From assembly GCA_021234155.1 (NCBI GenBank), contig JAJEKV010000098.1, positions 917,084-981,083 of the forward strand: a DNA stretch of 64,000 nt, written 5' to 3'. The notes below the pieces were generated by a model. That model was given only the letters and a program-made list of their open reading frames with translations. It did no database searches and was not told the DNA's origin. The translations under genes and the position numbers were made by a program. Below, one piece after another: positions 44,966-56,970 of the stretch (position 1 is its first letter; each line of letters begins with the position of its first letter). Source of the DNA: Isoetes taiwanensis. Its lineage: Eukaryota > Streptophyta > Lycopodiopsida > Isoetales > Isoetaceae.

Positions 44966-46735
44966 GATAAAAGAAAGAAGGGAAAGAAAATCAGACCCGG
45001 CAGCGGCGACAGTGTTTGGGGTCTGGGTTCGGGAACTCCTGCAAGACATCCCTGCTGCGAGGACCCGTGGATCAAACAGGAAAATCCGGTAGCTGTGTCA
45101 CGCGGGATTTGCATACATATGAAGCTAATCACAAGATGAACTGGTGAAATGGGGCAAGGCCCATAACCCAATATCAATGTATATACAAAGCCATGCACCA
45201 TTAATGATACATACAATGCTAATCATTCCCTAGTATTGATGTACATATGAAGCTAATCACCATTAACAATACGTAGGAAGCATTAACGATACATACGATT
45301 TTAATCACAATATGAAATGGTGAAATGGGCAAGGATGTCCTCTGGATATTGGCATGAGCTTTCACTAGAGTATGGAGACCTTTGAATATAATTGCATAGT
45401 TTGAAGTTTAGTGAGGCAAAATTTGTCACCGGTATGGGACGGTGTTGGATCTAACCAACAGTCTAGTAACTTAGGTTCTTAAGATGTTTGCAGTTTCTCC
45501 CTCAGTTTGGATCCACCAGCGCGGGGGTTCTAGACGATGTACTGTCTAGATATAGTGGGGTGTGTCTGCTTGGCAATGCTATGGTGCGTGTGGTGGATTC
45601 CATATGTGCGTTCTTGAAGCCGCCAGTCATTGCTTCATGTTGACATTACTGGATAACTCTTATGCATGTTACTAACACGTGTAAGCTTGTGCAGGCTGTT
45701 TGATAACTGGCGGAGCATACGTGTGTGTTGGGTTATCTTTGTGTCATCTTGTTAATCTGTATACGTGGCTTTCATGTATATATCGTCGTGGGAGGCAGTA
45801 CTTGTTCTGTGTACTCTGATGGTTTGATGTGAATACAAATCGAAATTTTTGGTACTAAAATTTTGGTTCGTAACAGTATCTAATGGGGGGTGAATCCTTT
45901 TCTTTAGCCTTTGTAGTGCAAGAGCCCATTTATTGATTAAAAGTTAATGCCGCATGGCAAAAGAATCAATCTTTAAAAATCCTCATGTAATTATCTCTTT
46001 AGATTCATAGGATTGAAAGATATTTGCTAGAGGAAATCACTTTATCATGACAAGGGGGAAATGCACGACGTGAATGAATATGGTCATCGTTCATAAAATC
46101 ATAAGAATCTCATTGCCAATCCCTAGCATTTGGTCCATGACTTAGGAGTGTTAAAGTTTCTTGCATTTTTATTACGTATTCTGCTTCAAATCTATTCAAA
46201 GGTTTTTGCTGTCTTTTTCCATAGTCGGACTTGGCCCTATAGCCCATTTCATTTCAAGAATGCTCAGACCAGACAACTATCACATCCGCTTCCAGTCTTA
46301 AGAGCTCAAGAGTTTGATTTGTGGCCAAGGGCAAAGGAATATAATGACCTAGTTGGAGCAAGGACCAGTATCCCTAATGGCAAGCTAGCATCTACCAATC
46401 TTAAACTTCATATATAATTGTTGGTTAATGACGCCCTCTAGTGTTTCATATTTATGGTAGTTGTGGACGAAGCAATATGAAAAACTCCTATCGTACTTGG
46501 AACACGCAAGTATATTGGTATTGCATCGGGACACTTCAGTTAAGGCAAGGGATATAGCTTGTGATAGACAGCCAGGTACGTTCCAAATTATCAAATTCGG
46601 ACAGAGGATATTTGTAAATTAAATCATGTGATATGCAAATTCTTTGAATATTTATGGTAGCAGGCCATAGTTTCAACTAACAAGCTGTTCCATATGGCTT
46701 TCTTATTCTCAATTTCTTCGTTGCCCTTTCACCAT
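44966..46735. other. gypsy leader and unrecognised sequence
   Basis: 45000-45110 is probably the untranslated leader of the minus-strand gypsy element, but no 5' LTR matching 28740-28828 is visible, so that end is lost or disrupted. CATATGAAGCTAATCAC occurs at about 45117 and 45246, with a related word at 45296, a small local duplication. No gene recognised from 45340 to 46735. Confidence 0.45.
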
Positions 46736-46741
46736 TAGGGC

Positions 46742-47227
46742 AACCCAAAAAGCGTTGTTATGATTGCCGTAGATGATAGTGAACATAGCACAAAAGCGCT
46801 TCTTTGGGCCCTCGAAAACCTTATCACTACAAATTCTGCGATACCACAGTTGTTCCTGTCCATGCCGAATCTATAGGTCAGGTGTATACAGGTGCGGCCG
46901 GGCCTAGTTTGTCTGGCATGGTTGGTTTTTTTTCCTCAAATTTTGTTTTTGTTTTTGTTTGATTCTCTGTATTTTTTTTTCTATGTTTCTGACCTAAATG
47001 TTGAACCTTTTGCAGTTGGATATTATGTCACTCCAGACATGATTGATGCGATGAAGAAGCAGCAGCAGAGCATTACTGACAGTGTGTCTTTGAAAATGCA
47101 AGAGGGGGAACCTGTGATGCTGCAGAAAAAAGAGCATTTTGATGTCTTGTTGGTAGGAAGCTATGGCTATGGAACACTCAAAAGTTATGAACCGAATCGA
47201 ATCGGATTGGGCTCCTCCACATGCTAA
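46742..47227 (+). pseudogene. universal stress protein (USP) family pseudogene
   Basis: 46742 onward reads NPKSVVMIAVDDSEHSTKAL followed by WALENL, the N-terminal beta strand and helix of plant USP domains that bind ATP. Near 46850 a frameshift is needed to continue with VVPVHAESIGQVYTGAAGPS, matching the second strand. After an intron-like gap, 47014 resumes with VGYYVTPDMIDAMKKQQQSI and then FDVLLVGSYGYGTLKS, the usual glycine-rich nucleotide-loop region. The expected segment between these and the end of the domain are missing, and the frame runs into unrelated sequence to a stop at 47225. A dead or fragmentary copy. Confidence 0.75.
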
Positions 47228-47615
47228 AAACTTTAATTTCATGAATATTGTTACATGACTTTCCTTGGTAGTGTTAGTGACTATGATCATCATGCTAAAT
47301 GCCTGTTGTATTGCAAAAAAAGGCAAACTCTACCAGCAACAACCAATAATTCTATTTAATATACTTGGAAAAAGGACAACATTTACCTTCATATAACTAA
47401 CTTTCCCACCATGTTGTGGATCATCCATGTTAAGGCAATTTCAACTTGCATGATATGCTATATGCCATTTGTGACCCTAATAATTTGGTCCAATTCAAAC
47501 ATGTATGGAATATATCCAAATACCCAAGTGAAGGTACGTAGTTCCACTGTTCCACAATCATAATAGTAGTTAAACAATTTGTATTTTATATGGCATACAA
47601 ATACCATATAGAAAT
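47228..47615. other. no gene recognised
   Basis: Sequence after the USP relic without supportable features. Confidence 0.5.
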
Positions 47616-47845
47616 GCGTCTGGGCGTTTGGTCTAGTGGTAACACACTAGTTCCTTAGCAATATGGTCTCGAGTTCGAGGCCATCCAGAATCGCACTCGG
47701 TACTGTTGGGGGTCAAATCCCAACAGACGCAATGTAAGGTGGTTGGGGGCAGGGCCCAACCGGGCAATGTAGTGTGGTGTGTGGTCACATGTCCAGTTGG
47801 ATGCTGCCTAGTGGCGTGACGTTAAAACTACTATCTATCTTATCT
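47616..47845 (+). mobile_element. tRNA-derived SINE
   Basis: TGGTCTAGTGGTAACACAC (47629 onward) contains an A box and GAGTTCGAGGCC (47671-47682) a B box, the internal RNA polymerase III promoter of tRNAs. The body has GTTGGGGGTCAAATCCCAAC, a hairpin. The 3' end reads GACGTTAAAACTACTATCTA followed by TCTTATC (47818-47844). That 3' end resembles the end of the (TATTC)n LINE family (GACGTTAAAAACTATTCTAT), suggesting that the SINE borrows the LINE machinery. Confidence 0.75.
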
Positions 47846-48808
47846 AATACATCCACGTGGTGCGACTCATACAGTGCTATAGATGAAGACCTATAGCTTA
47901 AAATATTGTGAGTACTGGGAAGTGCTGACATTGTGTCTACATACAAACATTTTTAGAGCACTCAATTACTCAATTACATACATAATTCGATCGAGGGGCA
48001 CTTGTGGGGGGGCTTGTAGATGAAGAACATGGTAGGGGTCTACTTTAATTTAAATATAGATTGTAAAAACATGAATCACAGTTTGATTTAGACCACTTTA
48101 CAAGGCAACCCTCTGTGCGCAGCACCTTGTTTTTTTATTATAACTGTAGGTAAAGCATTTTATACAATCCTGGCACATCATGTAGTCCATTGAGTTCATA
48201 TTTCTAAACTCAATTCTTACCATCATGGGTGAAAGGCCATCTTGCCATCATTGCCGGTTCTTGGCAAAGTCATCTTTGGTATATTTTCGTTATTAGTGAG
48301 AATTTTAAATCTCTGATTCTTATGTATTTTCTTGGTTTTTGCAGAGATTGGTGGTCAGCCTATTCTTGAGTTCGAACTTATCGTGAAAGACAGATACGTT
48401 TAGAGGTTTGGCTGCACCAGTTTTAGGCATTTATAAGCAGTCCTTGAGGCAACATGCAACTTAGTATGAGCCAGCCATCTTCTAACTTGGATTCACTAAT
48501 ATATTGTTATTAGATTTTTGGTTTGGCTACGAGGCTCTGTTGTACAATCTTCTTGACGGTTCTAAAGACTGCATGAAACAAGCCTCAGGTGAACAAAGCT
48601 ACCATAAATGATGCCAGATTGAATATTAGAGTTTCCAATGCTAATTTTGGATTTACTGAATTTAATAGGTTTCCATGGGACCAGTATACTATGCTGCTAT
48701 GAGGGGACAAAGGTATAAAGGAATTATGCAATTGATCAAGTCAATGGAAAAGCAATCTCTGGTAAATCTTTACTTCTAATATGCAGTGGCACAACATTTA
48801 CGTTTATA
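47846..48808. other. no gene recognised
   Basis: A possible short coding-like exon at about 48350-48402 follows TTTTTGCAG, but no family is recognised. Otherwise nothing is supportable. Confidence 0.4.
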
Positions 48809-49317
48809 ACAAGGTTGCAAATTAAACGGGAGTGTTGCAGAACTCCCGTTTCAAAGATTCCCTTTAAAAAACACTATGCTCTTAAAATTAGCCTTTTTTG
48901 GATAAACTTGAGAATTTAAAAATGTTCAGTTTTTTTCCCCCCTCATTTTGGCTCCTCATTAAGTGTCAAGTTTATTTTTCGCAAAGAAACACCTTAAAAA
49001 TGGCAAAATTTAGACATGAATACATAATCTCTGAAAGTGAGATATCAAAAACATCAAAATAGAGAAGAAAAAATAATTATTATTTCTTTAAATTTTTTCA
49101 GTACATCAATTTGGCACCCTCAAAATTTGGTGGGTTGGAACAATACACTCGTCAAACGTTTCAACTGGGTATTTGTCCCAAGTCTCCACGTTTAGTTGTT
49201 CCATCAAACATGTGTGACATGTTTTGACGTTCTTTTGGCTGAATAAAAAAGAAGAAAATAATTAAGTAAACAAATGAACACTATGACACATAAGACAAAA
49301 AATGTAAAAACAAAAAT

Positions 49318-49525
49318 GTATTCTGGAATACACTTTTGCTTTTCTAAAAAACAAACATGTATTCCAGAACACACTTTGGATTTTCAGAGAAAGCAAAAGT
49401 GTATTCCAGAATACACTTTTGCTTTCCTAAGAAAGCAAAAGTGTATTCTGGAATACACTAAAGCAAAAGTGTATTCTGGAATACACTTTTGCTTTCTAAG
49501 AAATCAAACGTGTATTCCAAAATAA
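49318..49525. repeat. array of GTATTCYRGAATAC palindromes, left subterminal
   Basis: About six copies of GTATTCTGGAATAC or GTATTCCAGAATAC, several inside the longer word AAAGTGTATTCYRGAATACA, lie 0.5-0.7 kb from the left end of transposon 2. AAGCAAAAGTGTATTC and its inverse alternate, so adjacent copies can also pair with each other. Confidence 0.85.
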
Positions 49526-49848
49526 CATGTTGCCTATGTGTTAAAGTTTAGAGCACATTTAATTTTCCGATTGTAGTAAGTGAATACGAGGAAAAGGTAA
49601 AGAAAGCAAGAAAGAAGTCATTAGACAGCTTGATAAGTCAAGTTAGTGGAGTACATACTTATGATGGTAGTGATGGTAGTGTTTAGGAACTTGTTGGGTT
49701 ATATGATTTTCGTTACATTATATGATTTATCTAGAGATGCACTTTTATATGTAGACACAATCTTTGTAAAAGCGTTGGATATTGAAGGGGTGAAACTCAA
49801 CATAGATGTTCATAAGTAGCTTTAAATTTTTGTAGATGCAATGATCTG

Positions 49849-50377
49849 TCACGTTTCGTTGATAGGTCGGTATTGGTAGAGACTACAGTCCACAATTATG
49901 ATGTTGCGGTTGAAGAATTGAGGTTCTGACTCAGTGATCATATCTTTTGCAAGAAATTGCAAGAACGCCTGATCTGCAGTGATCTGAGTCTCCTGCAGTT
50001 GCAAGGCAGTACATGAACCTGTTGACAACAATCATTAAGATAGCGAGTTCTGGCAGATCTTACAGTTGACATGAACTAAGATGTCTTTAAGAAGATAATG
50101 TGGCTTTAGATATAGTGCATGTAAACAAACAATTGGGATAGAAAAGGAGTGCAAACATGTGTCAAGCTCTTTCTTCCATTATGCTTCTGCACACGCACAT
50201 GAACGTAGTCTTTAGACCCCGCTCCTGTATCGTCAATATTTGTCTCAACAACCACAAACTATCATGCCAATAACACAATCAATAAAAGGCATACCATAAG
50301 CGCCAGGTAGCTGAATGTCCACGTCTGCCATGAACACGATTTGAGATGTATACAGACCTCGGACCTTAACTTATCAC
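49849..50377 (-). pseudogene. spliced host-like gene fragment captured in transposon 2
   Basis: On the minus strand an exon at 50377-50295 follows CCTTTTCAG and contains ATG at 50331. It ends G|GTATGC, a donor. An acceptor TTGTCAACAG precedes the exon 50018-49849. Joining them keeps the frame exactly and gives 68 residues (MADVDIQLPGAYG, then SCTALQLQETQITADQAFLQ and on to a TGA). Upstream, 51250-50960 looks like a 5' leader, and a pyrimidine-rich intron-like region lies between. I do not recognise the protein. Consistent splice sites and phase suggest a genuine gene piece caught by the element, possibly truncated. Confidence 0.45.
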
Positions 50378-51397
50378 CTGAAAAGGCCAATTTCAAGAAT
50401 GGCATCATGAAATTGAAGTAAACTATACAAAAACCATACATATAAAAAGGGCCAGCAATAGAAATAAGGGCATCATTAAACTGAAGTAAAGCGCTGCTTC
50501 TTTACAAAAACCATACACATAAAAGGGCCAGCGATGGAAATTGCTCATACAAAGCTACCAGATCTAAAAATGGCTCTTAATAAGAAAAATTATTCAAACA
50601 GAGCACACAAGCACATACACATCCAACCCAAAACAATCAACATAGACAATCGATAGTTCAAAACAAAACAACAGACAGAATTATTGGAAAATTTAACAGA
50701 TGAAAATTAAGGGATCGTTAATAACACCTTCGCAAAATATAGAAAAACCCAAAGCAGAAATCAAGGGATCGTTAAAAATCATCTTGGAAAACATCTAACA
50801 AGGTTGAAGCTACAAAAACCCCAATTTTAAAATCAGCACACAAGGGAGGGAAAGAAAAAATCTGCGCTGAAATAGAAATGAATTGAATCATTGAGAAAAT
50901 GAAGGGGAAGGGGGAGGGGAGGCAAATGCTGCTGGAAACTGGAGCTAGAAACACAAACAAAGGGAAAACGAAAAGATCCAGATAAGAATCTACAAGTCCA
51001 GATAAAACTCGATCAAAGGACCTGCAGAAATGGAGATTGTTTAACTTTCAGCGGATCAAATTAGCAACAAACTCCGGCAAAAATTAATGATGGAAAAAGG
51101 AAAGAAAAGTCCGAACCTTGGATTGGCAAGAATCCCGTTGTGAAGGGGGCGGATTCTAAACCATCGACTCACGCCCAAACACCCTTGTAGCCATATCCCT
51201 GATCCCAGATCCCAGCACAAATTGGTGAAAACCCTAAACTGGCACAAACGAAAACCCTAAACTGGCACAAACGAACTAGCGCCATAGCTTAACTTGTAGC
51301 CAGCACCAATCCCATGGCCATCTCGACTGTGAAATTGTAGCCAGAGGTCTGCAAAAAAAGATCGCCGTGAGGCAAAGCAGAAAAAAAAACACCAAAG

Positions 51398-51780
51398 CGT
51401 ATTCCGGAATACAAAGTGTATTCCGGAATACATTTCCCTCTTATCATTTTGCACCACATTCCAGTATCCCTAGTTCTTACAAAACAAACAAGAAAGCTCC
51501 TTTTATTATTTCAAACCACATTCCAGTATCCCTAGTTCTTACAAAACAAACAAGAAAGCTCCTTCTATTATTTCAAACCATGATCCTGTAGCCCTACAAA
51601 AATAAAAAAAAAAATTGCAAAGTCATTGAAATAAATAGAAAATGCCAAAAAACCTAGTTGATGTTGCTTTGCGTTTCCCTTTTGATATTCCAGAATAGAA
51701 TATGTATTCCAGAATACAAAAAAAGTTTGATATTTTTTTTAGTTGTGCTATTCCGGAATAGTAAGTGTATTCCAGAATAC
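51398..51780. repeat. GTATTCCRGAATAC palindromes, right subterminal
   Basis: Four or five copies (51398-51435 two, about 51690-51718 two, about 51748-51780 two with partial overlap), 0.57-0.95 kb from the right end of transposon 2. Same palindrome family as 49318-49525. Confidence 0.8.
51475..51585. repeat. tandem duplication of about 60 bp
   Basis: CCACATTCCAGTATCCCTAG, TTCTTACAAAACAAACAAGA and AAGCTCCTT repeat twice in order (about 51457 and 51518). Confidence 0.8.
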
Positions 51781-52352
51781 AAAAAGGGTTTCTTGTGTTT
51801 GAACACAGTATACCTTTTTCGCTACTATCTTCGCTATTTAAACAAAAGAAATTTGCTAATTTCTAAGACACATGGAAAACTGGATATTTGTTGGCCCTTT
51901 TGGATCAAGGAACTCTAGTTTTTGTTTTTTGTGCTCGATCCTTCTCTCATCACTCCTCGCACTTTTGTACATAACTGAGTATTTTAAAAGTATTGTAAAT
52001 TTAGCATTTGAATATCAAGATTTTATCTTCAATTTTTTAATATACTACAATGCCAGTTACTACTTCACTTCTATTTTCGATTAAAAGTTATGTTCTCTTA
52101 AAACAGAAGTTCTCTCAAAAAATATACTTGGGGAAAATTCTAATTGGTTGAAAAGTGTCACTTTGACACTGTCAATTCTCTTTTCGCACAAAAAAAGGGG
52201 CTACTTTGGGGGGGTCAAAATACAATTTTATGCCCCCTTTTTTTTTAACTTCTTCATTTTAGCCCTTTATTTGAAAAAAAAGGGGAATCTTTGAGGAATA
52301 TTCCTTTTACTCCCGTTTCAATGATTTGCTCCCGTTTCATATGCAACCTTGT

Positions 52353-53185
52353 TTTATTCCTGAAGATCCAACAAATCATTTTAGCATACTCTGGCTCATT
52401 GTAATTTTAGATGCATTACCGTTCGCATTTTCAAAGTGGTATCTTATTTGTGTTTAAGATTGTCGTATGTCCGTATTCTGTGCTTATCATTGTCATCTAT
52501 CTTAGATATATCTGAACAAGAGGATGCATAAAAAAGGCTACTCTAGCTAATAATCCTTTTGCAAACTGCTAAAATCTACTCTACTGAGCCAAATGAACAC
52601 TCTGGCATTTTCAAAAGCTATCCAATTAGCAGCTTCCTTTTTTTCATAAGCACCCTTTTCCATGTGCTTAAGGGGAATCAGGAGACCAATTGCAGCATAG
52701 TTAACCATATCTCTTAGCAATATGCCAAATAGCTACCATCTATATATCTATATATCAATTAGAGGTTGATTTGTACTAAATCATGTTGGATGTTCTCATT
52801 TAATTATGTTGGATGTTCTTTTGTATATCTTCCGAGCAAAAGCAAATTGAGCTTGGTGAGAAGGTAAAAGGTTCAAACCAAGAAAGAATGCTCAATTGCT
52901 TCTTATATTAATTTCCAAAGTATTATTGTGTTGCGCTCAAAATCTAGCTCTTTTTTATTGTGCATTGCAATCCTTTTTAACGTGTCCATGTTATTGTTCC
53001 TAACAAAGCATGACGTTAGATGCAACAACAGCACTTCATTCACAGCAAAGGCAATCCGTTTTGGGTTTCAAGTCCTCTTGAGGATATTCATGGCATATTT
53101 GAGAATGGTACTACGTGCGGCAAAGTCCTAGGCACTTTACAGAATTTTCGGTCCAAAAAATAAATTTTCGATTCATTTAAAGTAT
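52353..53185. other. no gene recognised
   Basis: Intergenic; short frames such as 52928-53131 show no recognisable motif. Confidence 0.5.
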
Positions 53186-53250
53186 AGTAGAATAGAATAG
53201 AATATGATTTTATCGTCCACGGAGACCAACTGGCCTATGGGACCCAAGTA
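53186..53250 (-). mobile_element. LINE 3' end only, (TATTC)n-tailed family
   Basis: About 65 bp on the minus strand: GTCCCATAGGCCAGTTGGTC, CCGTGGACG and an ATTCT tail (53186-53202). Confidence 0.8.
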
Positions 53251-53590
53251 GGATATATGGCCGATCAAAAAAGAGGCGTATAAGGATTTATCCGATTCAT
53301 GTTCATATGTGTAGGGCTTTTTCCGGTAACAAAAAAAAAAGTTATAGAATTTTCTTTATATGGTTGGTTAATATATATATTTTTTTAATGGCTATTATAC
53401 TAATACTACCTCGAATAATTATTAGTACTACCTCCAATAATTATTAATGTGTAAGAAAAAAGTGTAATCAAAGAGTTGGCAGAGTTTTATGGAATGCACC
53501 AAGAAATGAATGGAATTATGGTGAGAGGAATTGTGGACATTTCTACATTTATGAAGGAGTTCCAAAGGTGGAAGAGTGAAGGAGCCGCAC

Positions 53591-53644
53591 TTTTCTTGAC
53601 ATGTGGAATAGAATAGAATAGAATAGTTTTTCTTGACATGTGGA
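53591..53644 (-). mobile_element. 20-bp LINE-tail micro-insertion with 17-bp target duplication
   Basis: TTTTCTTGACATGTGGA occurs at 53591-53607 and 53628-53644. Between them are only 20 bases, ATAGAATAGAATAGAATAGT, the complement of the (TATTC)n LINE tail. This is the signature of target-primed insertion that stopped almost at once. Confidence 0.85.
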
Positions 53645-56030
53645 GTATTGTAAGTGCTCATTCTAGTTGAGTATAGAAATTCCCAATCCTATTACAAGTT
53701 GCTAGTTGTGAGCATGGTTTCACCAGAATTAACTTACTACAACTCAACACGGACACTCTTGATGCACTTGTTCGCATCTCATTGGGGGGACCTAGTATGG
53801 AAGACTTTAATTTTGTTGCAGCAGCTACTCATTGGTGAAATGCTGCTAATCACAGGCACATTTTCACAGGAACATGACTTGTTTAGGTTATTTTGTTGGA
53901 ATTTAATACAATTTTGTTCGAAAATAACTTTTCTTTGTAGGCTAATGGGTCTTGAACTCTAATGGGTTTGGAAAAAGAAAATTTAAAAATCGCTCAGCCC
54001 CTGGATATTACTGCACACCGCACATGTGGCAAAATCCAAATCCAAATCAGAAGGAGCTCCATGCTCCAGCCAGTGCAGAGATTACATGCACGATCCAGAT
54101 ACATGGGGAGAGACGTAGAGACTCAGGAGCCAGAGACCTGTAATGTTAATCAGAAGGAGCCATCTTTGAAACCATCAAAAATTTAAATATCCCATCCATT
54201 GCATGCTTTCAAGGGCCTACAAAAAGAGCTTTCCGATCAGTCATGATGCCATATAGCCATAGCCAAGGCCTTCATTTAAGAGCTGCTGCAACGATTCAAA
54301 GCGGCGTTCGGCAGCTGGGTGTCGTTTAATCTGCATATTCTAAGCTTGAACAGAGGAAGCACTTACAACCAGAAAGGGAGAGCGTTTACAAAGATCATCC
54401 GGCCCATGTTGGCACTGATTTGCAAGCCGCGGCACCGACCAGCAAATCCAAGACAGGAACTGGAAGATATAGTTTGCCATCTGGCTCCAATAAATCTGGA
54501 AACCCATGTGCAGATCTGCACATCTCCACGCAGTTGTATGAATTGGAAAGGGGCCTGCTTCTGTCTTCTAGAAATGTAAGGTAAAAAATAAAAAAAAAAA
54601 CAAAGAAAAAACTAACGCCCAGGGCTTTTTTGGAATTCCAAAATTTAAACCTTTGTGGAAGAATGATTGCAGAACTCTAAATTCTGAGATTTGAAGGAAA
54701 TTTTCCAAACCAAAATTTTATTATTAGGATAAATCCCATCCAAAATTGCAGGTGCCTGTTCATCCTACGGCTAAAAGGGAATTTTACTATTGGTTTAAAA
54801 TAGTTTGCCAGACACTGGAGTGGTAATGGTTTTGCAAATATAATACACACTTGATATAAACGATATGAAGCGCCATAAAGGCATTCATTTGGCTTCTGTT
54901 TTTTCTTGAAACAATATCCATCATATTCTATGATACAAGCATAGCATCACCATTATAAACAGAGAATAATAGAAGATGCTTTGGTTTTACAACATATTTT
55001 GACACCACATTATAACATTCTGTTAATCTAGAACTTCCTTTGGTTATGCTTATATATACTCTTTTTTTAATCTTCATTTTGTCTCCAACAGAAGCTAAAA
55101 GTCTATTAGGGTATAGACGTACCCAATCCATCTCTGCACAACATGCCTATGTGAAGTGAAAATGCCCTGAACATTTGCCATAACATGACATATATTCCCG
55201 ACACTCTCATGCGAAGGGTGTATTTTTAACAAATGATGCAACATGACATACTCATGGAATGCCCTCATCATTGTATATGCCCTGCCATGCTACATGTATT
55301 TCAAATATCATACAAAGGAGCTAAAGCACATGTTAAACGTACGATAGAGATTCAAAGCCATAATCCAAAATGTTGTAAGCATCATGCCAAAAATGATTTA
55401 CTATTTTCTAGGAGTAGCTTATCAAAACATCCAACCATTTTAGTATTTTCCTTGCATAAGTTGTAAAATCATGAAATTCATACAACAAATTTGAACTTGA
55501 GAAAGACACAAACATCTTATTAAATGGTACCTCCCATCGAGTTCCTTTCCCATTATTTATATTGTGAACAAGCTTATTTGTTAGTTATACATAAGACCAT
55601 CATTTAATAGCATTGTATAACGAAACATAGTGAACAATTCCAATAATGTGAAATGAGAAAGGTTATTCCTCCCGTCAAAAAAAAAAAAAAAGAAAAAAGC
55701 ATCATATATTAGTCATTATTGTTGGCATGTTAAAATGCATGTTAAGGGCATTTTATGGAAACACAATACAAATACATGTATAGGATTTTTAGGGGCATTT
55801 TATGAATTTTTAGAAAGTTAGGGGTATACTGTGAATTTTGCAAAAAGTTAGGGGTATTTCGTAGTTTTTCCCTAATATCAAAAGCAATTTCATAACCATT
55901 ATCCACACTGAAAACTAAACATAGGTGTAAATTTGCTAAACTTCATACACCATATCAATCTCGAATGACGTGAAATCTCAGCCATGCACAGATACACATA
56001 TTTGTTAACAATATACCAAAGTTAACCCGT
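53645..56030. other. no gene recognised
   Basis: About 2.4 kb. A moderately GC-rich block (54230-54580) is open on the plus strand but shows no domain. An A-rich run lies at 55676-55690. Confidence 0.4.
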
Positions 56031-56099
56031 TAAAAATACCAAATTAAGCATCCACCATCCCAAACTAAACACTATTAATGCCCGGCAACGTCGGGCACT

Positions 56100-56145
56100 T
56101 GTTGCTTTGATCTTTGTGGACGTTAAAAACTATTCTGTTATATTA
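56100..56145 (+). mobile_element. LINE tail fragment
   Basis: TTTGTGGACGTTAAAAACTATTCTG resembles the 3' end of the (TATTC)n LINE family in plus orientation. A GC hairpin GCCCGGCAACGTCGGGC precedes it at 56081-56097. Confidence 0.55.
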
Positions 56146-56148
56146 CAT

Positions 56149-56343
56149 CTATGATACAAATACATTTACAAATTCTTTCCACCTATTACATTGTCCATTC
56201 CACATTTCAATGATTAATGCCCCGCATCGCTGGGCACACGTTTCTAGTGTGTTGTACATTGGACATCCTTTGATCATATGGTTCTCATCCTCTATTTTTC
56301 CTATGTCACAAATTCTGCATATATGGTCCTCTGAGATTGACAA
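56149..56343 (-). pseudogene. LINE ORF2 zinc-knuckle fragment, third LINE family
   Basis: 64 residues on the minus strand include CRICDIGKIEDENHMIKGC, a C-x2-C-x8-H-x4-C knuckle of the kind that ends plant LINE ORF2 proteins, then WKEFVNVF. It differs from the other two LINE groups in the window. No reverse transcriptase remains. Confidence 0.7.
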
Positions 56344-56970
56344 TTTTGAAAAAATCTATTATGTAAAAAATTCGAGATTTAGGTAAGTTGATTATGATAG
56401 TGGTGTAATTGCTTGTTATATTAGAATAGAATACAGAAATATTATACAAGGCATTAAACATGATATAGATAATCAGTTTATTTGGCTGAGAATGTAGGGA
56501 TTAAAAGGGTACTTTTGGCGGTTTGCCATTTTGCAGCAGGACACAAACAAGCATAAAATAGTGCACGTGATGATCCATTCTTCTATTTGAACCAGGACAT
56601 CATGATATATCAGGAAAAGGAAGAAGTTATTGTTATAGATGATTTTAATAGCAGGATTGCCACCGTGTCATCTTATGTTTGGAATTTCTTGATACAAATG
56701 AACTCGATAAATGTGGCTGAAAAAGACACTCATGTGGTACCATTATAACAAAAGCAAGGAGGCATTTATTGAACTTGTGTCGTAGTGCTAATGATTATGT
56801 ATAATGGCATCTTAAAATTTCCAACATCTCGTAAATGTATATGTAGAAGAAGGAGCATGTAGACTATATGCTTTGTGGAATCTGGAAGCTGAACTTTAAT
56901 TTTTGAATGTCGAAAAATTCACAATGAAATCGAAAGGAATTTTGGAGGAACTTGATGGCACTAGATCCTG

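Larger units (their letters stand above)
48809..52352. mobile_element. candidate DNA transposon 2, same end layout as transposon 1
   Basis: ACAAGGTTGCA (48809-48819) is perfectly inverted at the right end (52342-52352). At the left end AAACGGGAG (48824-48832) and CTCCCGTTT (48843-48851) form a hairpin, followed by CAAAGATTCCCTTTAAAA. At the right end CTCCCGTTT occurs twice in direct orientation (52310-52318 and 52329-52337), preceded by GGGGAATCTTTGAGGAATA. Reversed, this is the arrangement of the element at 1112-4021. TTTAT flanks both sides (48803-48807 and 52353-52357), one base off the inner boundary on the left, so a target duplication is possible but not clean. No transposase is visible. 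The interior holds palindrome arrays and a spliced host-like fragment. Confidence 0.7.

Noticed and set aside
47629-47700. Possible functional tRNA gene
   Set aside because: A and B boxes are present, but the acceptor and anticodon stems do not pair well and a SINE body with LINE-like tail follows.
49273-49525. Plus-strand frame across the palindrome array of transposon 2, a repetitive Cys/Phe/Lys-rich peptide
   Set aside because: Produced by the repeated DNA word; no coding evidence.
51235-51275. Telomere-like AAACCCTAAAC words
   Set aside because: Only two copies within a short duplication; not a telomeric array.
49318-51780. CRISPR-like regularly spaced repeats
   Set aside because: The spacing is irregular, units are palindromes rather than direct repeats with unique spacers, and the context is a plant nuclear genome.
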